Source: an uncultured Actinomycetes bacterium
Lineage (GTDB): Bacteria > Actinomycetota > Actinomycetes > Nanopelagicales > Nanopelagicaceae
Assembly (NCBI GenBank): GCA_903842855.1
Contig: CAIMNT010000014.1
Span: 1-12,427, forward strand
Reading direction: 5' to 3'
Length of the DNA stretch: 12,427 nt
Below the pieces are notes generated by a model that saw nothing but the letters and a program-made list of their open reading frames with translations, did not search any database and was not told where the DNA came from. Positions 6,991-12,427 of this stretch are shown here, one piece after another. Both the position numbers and the translations under genes were made by a program. The first letter of the stretch is position 1. Every line of letters begins with the position of its first letter.

Positions 6991-7784
6991 CCAAATAACT
7001 CCTTAACTACTTTGATCGCATCGAGGTGAGGTTTCACGCTATGTGTGCGAACTCCCCACACCCCTTTACGAGCTAGTTCAGTCGTAAGAGCGACTGTAGC
7101 GGAGTCCCGATCATCCGGGTTCGAAGAACCTACTAATTCACCTAAGAAGCGCTTTCGCGATACGCCAACCAAGATCGGGTAGCCCAATAGTTGCAATCGA
7201 TCGATCTGGCGGAGTAACTCCCAGTTGTGAGCACTGGTTTTCGCAAAGCCAATTCCAGGATCGAGAATTATTTGATCCGGTGAAACTCCGGCACTTATGA
7301 GGGCATGCGTTCGCGCTTCTAACTCATCGCGAACTTCATTCACGACATCCTTGTAGATGGCGCGCAACTGCATATCTTTAGATTCACCGCGCCAGTGCAT
7401 AGCGATGTACTGCACCTGGGGGTGAGAGGCAATTATCGAAGCCATCTTTGCATCAGAGAGACCGCCACTTATGTCATTTACATAGGTAGCTCCAGCATCG
7501 ATGGCCAGCTTTGCTATTTCTGATCTAGTCGTATCGACGCTGATTACAGCGCCTAACTCTTTTAACGCGCTAATTACCGGGATGACTCGTGCGCCCTCCT
7601 CTTCACTGGAGATACGCTCCGAACCAGGTCTAGTGGATTCACCACCAACATCAATAATGTCTACGCCTTCAGCAATCATCTCTTTGGCACGTTCCACTGC
7701 GTCGCTAAACTCAAAGTGGCGTCCACCATCGGCAAAAGAATCTGGTGTGATGTTAAGTATTCCCATCACCAGAGTGCTCTGCAT
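6987..7784 (-). CDS. folP: Dihydropteroate synthase
   Basis: Condenses hydroxymethyl-dihydropterin pyrophosphate with p-aminobenzoate to dihydropteroate; this family is the target of sulfonamides. The 265-residue TIM-barrel protein carries NITPDSFADGG (11-21), the DVGGESTRPG loop (45-54), VDTTR (83-87), ND at 103-104, DPGIGFAKT (175-183) and GVSRKRF (207-213). Near the end it has RTHSV (246-250), where RVHDV is usual; the phosphate-binding R246 and H248 are kept while the aspartate is serine. The ATG is 8 bases after folE, and AAGG sits about 7 bases upstream of it. The TGA overlaps folB. Confidence 0.97.
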   Translation of the reverse strand: MQSTLVMGILNITPDSFADGGRHFEFSDAVERAKEMIAEGVDIIDVGGESTRPGSERISSEEEGARVIPVISALKELGAVISVDTTRSEIAKLAIDAGATYVNDISGGLSDAKMASIIASHPQVQYIAMHWRGESKDMQLRAIYKDVVNEVRDELEARTHALISAGVSPDQIILDPGIGFAKTSAHNWELLRQIDRLQLLGYPILVGVSRKRFLGELVGSSNPDDRDSATVALTTELARKGVWGVRTHSVKPHLDAIKVVKELFG

Positions 7785-7792
7785 GGATGACC

Positions 7793-8419
7793 TTAGCGAT
7801 CAGAGGCAGTTATAAGAGCCATAGCCTCGGCTCTGGTGGCAGCGTTACGAAGATGACCGCGTACGGCTGAAGTTGTGGTCCGGGCTTGTGATTTCTTTAC
7901 TCCACGCATAGACATGCAAAGATGTTCGCAATCGATAATCACTATAACGCCCGCTGGTTTTAAGATTTCAACGATTGCATCGGCGATCTGAGTCGTGAGG
8001 CGTTCTTGAACTTGGGGGCGACGCGAGTAGAGATCAACGAGACGAGCCAACTTTGATATCCCAGTGATCCGACCTGACTCACCAGGGATGTAACCAACAT
8101 GGGCAACCCCGTGAAAGGGAGTGAGGTGGTGCTCGCAGTGAGAGAAGACCTCGATATCGCGGACAATGACCAACTCCTTATGGCCAATATCAAAGGTAGT
8201 CGTCAAAATATCTTCTGGGTTCTGCCACAAGCCTTCAAAATTTTCGCGATACGCCCGAGCCACTCGAGCTGGGGTATCACGCAAACCATCACGAGTTGGA
8301 TCTTCTCCAATAGCAAGTAGAAGTTCGGTTATCGCCCGCTCTGCTCGCGCTTGATCAAACTCTGCTCTCGCCTTTCCATCATGAGGTCCCATGGAAACAG
8401 GAGAGAGATCATCACTCAT
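7793..8419 (-). CDS. folE: GTP cyclohydrolase I (FolE1 type)
   Basis: Zinc enzyme converting GTP to 7,8-dihydroneopterin triphosphate, the first step of the pterin branch of folate synthesis. With the ATG at 8419 the protein has 208 residues. The zinc ligands C95 and H98 (SHCEHHLTPF, 93-102) and C168 (IDCEHLCMSMRG, 162-173) correspond to those of the E. coli enzyme. GLRDTPARVARAY (45-57) and GRITGISKLARLVD (116-129) are also typical. The chosen start gives an 8-base overlap with the ftsH stop (ATGAGTGA) and has AGGG about 7 bases upstream. The frame continues 15 codons further into ftsH without family similarity, and a second in-frame ATG at 8392 is the only realistic alternative. Confidence 0.96.
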   Translation of the reverse strand: MSDDLSPVSMGPHDGKARAEFDQARAERAITELLLAIGEDPTRDGLRDTPARVARAYRENFEGLWQNPEDILTTTFDIGHKELVIVRDIEVFSHCEHHLTPFHGVAHVGYIPGESGRITGISKLARLVDLYSRRPQVQERLTTQIADAIVEILKPAGVIVIIDCEHLCMSMRGVKKSQARTTTSAVRGHLRNAATRAEAMALITASDR

Positions 8420-10460
8420 TGCTACCCTGCTCTGGAACGATCTGCTCTGGCACAGGAGGAGCAACTTTCTTACGCGGTTTGCGAGTTGGTTTTGCCGGAT
8501 TCGCCTCAGGATCTACCTGTGGTTTAGCAGCAACCAAGCCAACTGGTGGAATCGTTGACGGGGTGCGATTGGGTGATCCGGTCCAAGCTGGCCGTGGCTC
8601 AACCAGCGCAACTTTGGCGAAGATCCGCTCGATATCGTCTTTGAGCAAGGTTTCGCGCTCTAAGAGTTCTACCACGAGAGCATCCAAGATATCGCGATTT
8701 GCAACCAGAATATTGAAGGCCTCTTGATGTGCGTTCTCGATGAGAGCATGAATCTCTTCATCAATTATTCCTGCGATCTCCTCTGAGTAATCACGTTGAT
8801 GACCATAGTCACGTCCTAAGAATGGATCGCTATCACCGGTGCCAAGTTTGATGGCGCCAATACGTTCGGTCATTCCATATTGGGTAACCATGGCGCGCGC
8901 CAAGTTGGTTGCCTTTTCAATATCGTTTGATGCTCCAGTAGTTGGATCGTGGAAGATCAACTCTTCAGCGGCGCGACCGCCAAGAGAGTATGAGAGTTGA
9001 TCGAGCATCTGATTGCGGGTTGTCGCATAACGATCCTCATCTGGAAGAACCATCGTGTACCCCAGAGCACGACCACGCGGCATGATCGTAATTTTGTGAA
9101 CTGGATCTGTATTTGGAAGTGCGTGAGCAACAAGTGCATGTCCACCTTCATGGTAGGCGGTGATTCGTCTCTCTTCTTCCGTCATAAGTCGACTGGTGCG
9201 TTGCGGTCCTGCCATGACTCGATCGATAGATTCATCTAGAGCCATAGTGGTAATTACCTTTGCATTTTCGCGCGCTGTTAGAAGCGCCGCTTCATTCAAT
9301 ACATTGGCTAGATCTGCTCCAGTAAATCCAGGGGTTCGCTTAGCAATCTCGCCTAGATCAACACTCTTTGCGATTGGCTTTCCTTTGGCATGCACCTCAA
9401 GAATCGCCTTACGTCCCAAGAGATCTGGGCGGTCAACGGGGATTTGTCGATCAAATCGACCAGGGCGCAAAATTGCAGGATCAAGAACATCTGGACGGTT
9501 GGTCGCAGCGATCAAAATGACTTGTGTGTTCGCCTCAAATCCATCCATCTCTACGAGAAGTTGATTGAGGGTCTGCTCGCGCTCATCATTTCCGCCACCT
9601 AAACCAGCGCCGCGTTGACGTCCCACTGCATCAATTTCATCAACGAAGATAATCGCCGGAGCCGCCTCTTTAGCTTGATTGAAGAGATCACGGACTCGAG
9701 ATGCACCAACTCCCACAAACATCTCAACAAATTCAGAACCTGAAATAGAGAAGAAGGGAACATTAGCCTCACCGGCAACTGCGCGCGCTAGAAGGGTCTT
9801 GCCTGTTCCTGGAGGGCCATAGAGCAGCACACCCTTGGGAATCTTGGCCCCAATATCTTGGTACTTCTTAGGATCAGAGAGAAAATCCTTTATCTCTCGC
9901 AGTTCTGCAACTGCCTCATCTGCTCCTGCAACATCCGCGAAGGTGCTCTTCGGCGCCTCCTTTGATTGCAACTTCGCCTTTGAACGACCGAAGGAGAAGA
10001 TGCGATTGCCGCCCTGTGAATTAGACATAAAGAGGAGTAGAAGAAAACCAATAAGCAAGAAAGGAGCGAAGCTAAAGAAGAGTGACTCTAGAAATGAGGT
10101 GGTCGGAACTTTTACATTCCAAGCTTTTGAAGGAGGGTTGCTAATTAAGAGTTCGGTGATCTGCTGCTCTTCATTTGCAACATAAGAGGCCACAAGATGG
10201 GTTGCCCCATTAACAGATTCACCGCTCTTTAAAATAATTTCAATCTTTTGATCTTTATCAATGACCAGAGCCGACTCAACCTTATTGGCGGAGATCTCGT
10301 TGATGATGGTCGAGGTATCGACCGGCGTGTACGTGGCCCCGCTTCCCGAGACCTTTCCAAGGGCAACTACCAGAATGAGGGCGAGCACGATCCAGAAGAG
10401 TGGACCTCGCATCAACTTGCGGATCCGCTTGCGGGGAAGTTTTATCTTTTTATCTGCCAT
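8412..10460 (-). CDS. ftsH: ATP-dependent zinc metalloprotease FtsH
   Basis: Membrane-anchored AAA+ protease that extracts and degrades membrane and regulatory proteins. The 682 residues run as follows: a basic cytoplasmic N-terminus, membrane helix 1 (about 20-35), an extracytoplasmic domain (about 36-125), membrane helix 2 (about 127-145), an AAA+ domain, a peptidase domain and a tail. Walker A is GPPGTGKT (215-222), Walker B FVDEID (272-277), the second region of homology ATNRPDVLDPAILRPGRFDR (319-338). The zinc site is HEGGH (437-441) with D513 as third ligand. The tail (about 622-682) is rich in proline, lysine and arginine and looks disordered. A purine-rich GAGAAGAG lies just before the ATG, 62 bases after hpt. 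Its last codons overlap folE. Confidence 0.98.
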   Translation of the reverse strand: MADKKIKLPRKRIRKLMRGPLFWIVLALILVVALGKVSGSGATYTPVDTSTIINEISANKVESALVIDKDQKIEIILKSGESVNGATHLVASYVANEEQQITELLISNPPSKAWNVKVPTTSFLESLFFSFAPFLLIGFLLLLFMSNSQGGNRIFSFGRSKAKLQSKEAPKSTFADVAGADEAVAELREIKDFLSDPKKYQDIGAKIPKGVLLYGPPGTGKTLLARAVAGEANVPFFSISGSEFVEMFVGVGASRVRDLFNQAKEAAPAIIFVDEIDAVGRQRGAGLGGGNDEREQTLNQLLVEMDGFEANTQVILIAATNRPDVLDPAILRPGRFDRQIPVDRPDLLGRKAILEVHAKGKPIAKSVDLGEIAKRTPGFTGADLANVLNEAALLTARENAKVITTMALDESIDRVMAGPQRTSRLMTEEERRITAYHEGGHALVAHALPNTDPVHKITIMPRGRALGYTMVLPDEDRYATTRNQMLDQLSYSLGGRAAEELIFHDPTTGASNDIEKATNLARAMVTQYGMTERIGAIKLGTGDSDPFLGRDYGHQRDYSEEIAGIIDEEIHALIENAHQEAFNILVANRDILDALVVELLERETLLKDDIERIFAKVALVEPRPAWTGSPNRTPSTIPPVGLVAAKPQVDPEANPAKPTRKPRKKVAPPVPEQIVPEQGSNE

Positions 10461-10522
10461 TGCTCTTCTCTATTATCTTCGTTTGGTGTTAACGGAAAAG
10501 TCTCGCGATTTATTTCCAAAGA

Positions 10523-11074
10523 TCAGGAGTAAACGCCCTTAGCTAAAATTCCAATGAAATCTAGATTTCTATACTTCTCGTTGTAATCCAATCCGTACCC
10601 AACGACGAATTCGTTTGGAATATCGAAACCTACATATTTCACATCTACATCTACCTTAGCTGCATCTGGTTTGCGCAACATCGTGAAAATCTCCACGCTC
10701 TTAGTGCCACGAGATTGCAGATTTGATTTGAGCCAGGCGAGTGTGAGCCCGGTGTCGACAATATCTTCTACGATCAATACATCGCGTCCCGTAATATCGC
10801 GATCGAGATCCTTAAGGATTCGAACCACGCCACTCGACTTTGTTCCGGAGCCATATGAGGTGACAGCCATCCAGTCCATCTCAACATGTCGGTTAAGCGA
10901 GCGAACAAAGTCAGCCATCGTCATCACGGCGCCTTTGAGAATTCCAATCACCAAAAGATTGCGCCCCTCATAATCCTTCTCAATTTGCAACGCGATCTCT
11001 TTCAACCGGGCTTGGATCTCTGGAGCGGAAACTATGACGCGATCGATATCTTCGCCTGCGGTGCTTAAATCCAC
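10523..11074 (-). CDS. hpt: Hypoxanthine phosphoribosyltransferase
   Basis: Salvages hypoxanthine (and usually guanine) with PRPP to IMP/GMP in the cytoplasm. The 183-residue type I phosphoribosyltransferase has the PRPP-binding signature VLIVEDIVDTGLTL (99-112), the flexible loop SYGSGTKSSG (73-82), the LKGAVMTMADF segment (46-56), and the purine-pocket region NEFVVGYGLDYNEKYRNL (154-171). The start is GTG; AAGGAG lies 4 bases upstream, and no ATG is suitably placed. It begins 10 bases after tilS, so co-transcription is likely. The tilS-hpt-ftsH order is conserved across several bacterial phyla, including Bacillus. Confidence 0.97.
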   Translation of the reverse strand: MDLSTAGEDIDRVIVSAPEIQARLKEIALQIEKDYEGRNLLVIGILKGAVMTMADFVRSLNRHVEMDWMAVTSYGSGTKSSGVVRILKDLDRDITGRDVLIVEDIVDTGLTLAWLKSNLQSRGTKSVEIFTMLRKPDAAKVDVDVKYVGFDIPNEFVVGYGLDYNEKYRNLDFIGILAKGVYS

Positions 11075-11084
11075 GATGCTCCTT

Positions 11085-12041
11085 TTATGAACTCTGGTGT
11101 GAGAGCGAAAGTCTGCCCGAAATTCTCTCTGCCTTCACACCACCGGGGAGTGAAATCTCCCCTTGGCCGTGCCAATTCGTGATCAACGCCTCAACGGGAG
11201 CTAAATGATCGGCGCTCAAAGAGCCTTCCGGGGCACCGAGCCCATAAATCGCCAGCCGCAGTACCCGAATTCGGAGGGCTTTGGGAAGGCCCTCTAGTAC
11301 CGAGATATCCAGGTTGGAAGGTTCGACCGTGGAATAAATCTGCCCTGCCAGCAGATCTAGAGCATCGGCATCCTCACGGAGGATGGTTGAACTGCGCGCC
11401 AAGGCCGAGATGATGCCCGGCCCTAGGGTCGATTCCAAGAGAGGCAAGACCTGCCTCCTAACTCGAACCCTGGCATATTGCAGATCTGAATTGTGAGGAT
11501 CTTCCCAGGGGGCAATCCCGTTCTCGCGGCAGGCACTTTCTGTGAGCTCGCGATCAAGCTCTAAGAGCGGGCGAATAAATTTTCCATTGACCTGTGCGAT
11601 CCCAGAAAGAGAACGGGTTCCAGATCCTCGTGCTAGACCCAAGAGCACGGACTCCGCCTGGTCATTCTTGGTGTGAGCTAAGAAGAAGTAATCCGGTTGA
11701 TACTTTGCGATCGCTGCCTCAAATGCTTGGAATCGAGCTCGCCTGGCCGAACTCTCCATTCCATCGCTAAGAACCACATCAACCTGCACCAGATCAACCT
11801 CATCAAATCCCAACTCCAACAACTTTTCGCGGGTTCTCGATGCCACCTGAGTGGATCCTTCTTGCAGTTGGTGATCAATAATGATTGCAACCGCTTCGAT
11901 ACCGGCGCTCTTGGTTTCTAAAAGAGTTGCTATCGCAAGTGCCATCGAGTCGGCGCCACCAGAGACGCCGACCAAAATACGAAAATCGGCTTTGAGAACC
12001 CACGGGCGAACCGCTTGTCGAATAGCCATGGTCGCCTTCAT
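11085..12041 (-). CDS. tilS: tRNA(Ile)-lysidine synthase
   Basis: Uses ATP and lysine to modify C34 of the CAU-anticodon tRNA-Ile to lysidine, so that it reads AUA rather than AUG. The 318-residue N-type ATP pyrophosphatase has the PP-loop SGGADS (27-32), IIIDHQLQEGS (53-63), a motif 2 region AHTKNDQAESVLLGLARGSG (122-141), and DPHNSDLQYARVRVRRQVLP (181-200). The length suits actinobacterial TilS, which lacks the long C-terminal domain of the E. coli protein. One acidic residue usually present in motif 2 (HxxDDQAE) is asparagine here (N126). The start may be the ATG at 12041 or the one at 12029; the second has a better-placed GAAGG. It lies 17 bases after the hydrolase gene and 10 bases before hpt. 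Confidence 0.95.
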   Translation of the reverse strand: MKATMAIRQAVRPWVLKADFRILVGVSGGADSMALAIATLLETKSAGIEAVAIIIDHQLQEGSTQVASRTREKLLELGFDEVDLVQVDVVLSDGMESSARRARFQAFEAAIAKYQPDYFFLAHTKNDQAESVLLGLARGSGTRSLSGIAQVNGKFIRPLLELDRELTESACRENGIAPWEDPHNSDLQYARVRVRRQVLPLLESTLGPGIISALARSSTILREDADALDLLAGQIYSTVEPSNLDISVLEGLPKALRIRVLRLAIYGLGAPEGSLSADHLAPVEALITNWHGQGEISLPGGVKAERISGRLSLSHQSS

Positions 12042-12058
12042 GGCACCAAGCCTAATTG

Positions 12059-12427
12059 CTAGACCCGACCACCTGAAGCCATCAGTCCATTAACGCTATA
12101 CATGCTGGAGTAGAGCAACCCGGTTCGCGTCGAGTTGGCCTCCCACATCATGCCGTTACCAGCATAAATAGTGATGTGGTGAATATTTTGAACTGATCCA
12201 TCGTAGGAATAGAAGAGAAGATCTCCTGGGATCAGAGCTGTCAACGGAACGCGTTGAGTATCTACGAAATAGAGCGCTGCGTTGAGTCTGGACCAATTTG
12301 GATAACCCAATCCAGCAGCGTGATAAGCGGCGTAGACCAAGCCAGAGCAGTCGAAACTGTTAGGTCCTTGCGCTCCCCAGACATATGGCTTTCGAGCCAA
12401 AACTTGCGCCTTGGCATAAGCGAGGGC
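12059..12427 (-). CDS. NlpC/P60 peptidoglycan hydrolase domain (5' end outside window)
   Basis: The visible 122 residues are the C-terminal catalytic domain of a C40-family cysteine peptidase that cuts stem peptides of peptidoglycan. The frame is open to the window edge, so the N-terminal part, where a signal peptide or coiled coil is common, is not seen. A TTG at 12400 is not a credible start because the domain begins before it (AYAKAQVLARKPYVWGAQG). The nucleophile is C27 in FDCSGLVYAAY, the base H84 in IHHITIYAGNG, and the third residue is E96 in MMWEAN. His and Glu are 12 residues apart, as in the Cys-His-Glu triad of mycobacterial RipA. The domain ends at the stop with no further domain. 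The product is probably exported, which is inference from the family. Confidence 0.9.
   Translation of the reverse strand, partial: ALAYAKAQVLARKPYVWGAQGPNSFDCSGLVYAAYHAAGLGYPNWSRLNAALYFVDTQRVPLTALIPGDLLFYSYDGSVQNIHHITIYAGNGMMWEANSTRTGLLYSSMYSVNGLMASGGRV

Noticed and set aside
8420..8464. 15-codon upstream extension of folE
   Set aside because: It lies inside the ftsH tail and is unlike known FolE N-termini; the ATG at 8419 fits the overlap pattern of the operon.
9160..9564. 134-codon open frame on the plus strand
   Set aside because: Antisense to the conserved AAA+ and peptidase regions of ftsH; it has no independent support.
10472..10499. GATAAT with TTTTCC 16 bases upstream, as a promoter for ftsH
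   Set aside because: The -35 match is weak, and a start site there would leave a leader of only about 5 bases without the purine-rich ribosome site; compositional chance is as likely.
12059..12400. TTG at 12400 as the start of the NlpC/P60 gene
   Set aside because: Family residues (AYAKAQVL) continue in frame up to the window edge, so the gene begins outside the window.

Overview
The window reads as a compact, conserved chromosomal segment of an actinobacterium with roughly even GC content (estimated by eye). The order tilS-hpt-ftsH-folE-folP-folB-folK-panC-nadB-nadC-coaX-lysS is a condensed form of the arrangement known from Mycobacterium and Streptomyces. Moderate GC, very short or overlapping gene junctions and missing intermediate genes suggest a streamlined lineage, for example freshwater Nanopelagicales-type Actinobacteria. 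That placement is inference; the phylum-level call is firmer. All 13 genes lie on the minus strand, so transcription runs from high to low coordinates. No convincing gene was found on the plus strand.

Layout in transcription order. 12427-12059: C-terminal NlpC/P60 peptidoglycan-hydrolase domain, cut by the window edge. 12041-10523: tilS (tRNA-Ile lysidine synthase) and hpt (purine salvage). 10460-8412: ftsH (membrane AAA+ zinc protease). 8419-6185: folate block folE, folP, folB, folK. 6142-2153: pantothenate/CoA and NAD block panC, nadB, nadC, coaX. 2132-633: lysS. 636-139: a short GNAT protein of the actinobacterial N-acetylglutamate synthase (ArgA-like) type. 138-1: noncoding, holding a 34-bp tandem repeat copied from the end of the acetyltransferase gene.

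How the genes work together. FolE, FolP, FolB and FolK supply most of the pterin branch of folate synthesis. PanC and CoaX supply two steps towards CoA. NadB and NadC supply two of the three steps from aspartate to nicotinate mononucleotide. The partner genes panB, panD, nadA, folC and the pABA genes are not in the window. Junctions are mostly ATGA overlaps, 8-nt overlaps or zero gaps. The longest gaps between genes are 62 nt (hpt-ftsH) and 42 nt (folK-panC), so long polycistronic transcripts with translational coupling are likely.

I see no mobile element, CRISPR array, RNA gene, phage gene or defence system, and no clearly undescribed biological system. The most unusual structure is the tandem duplication of the 3' end of the acetyltransferase gene, whose unit is itself a perfect hairpin.
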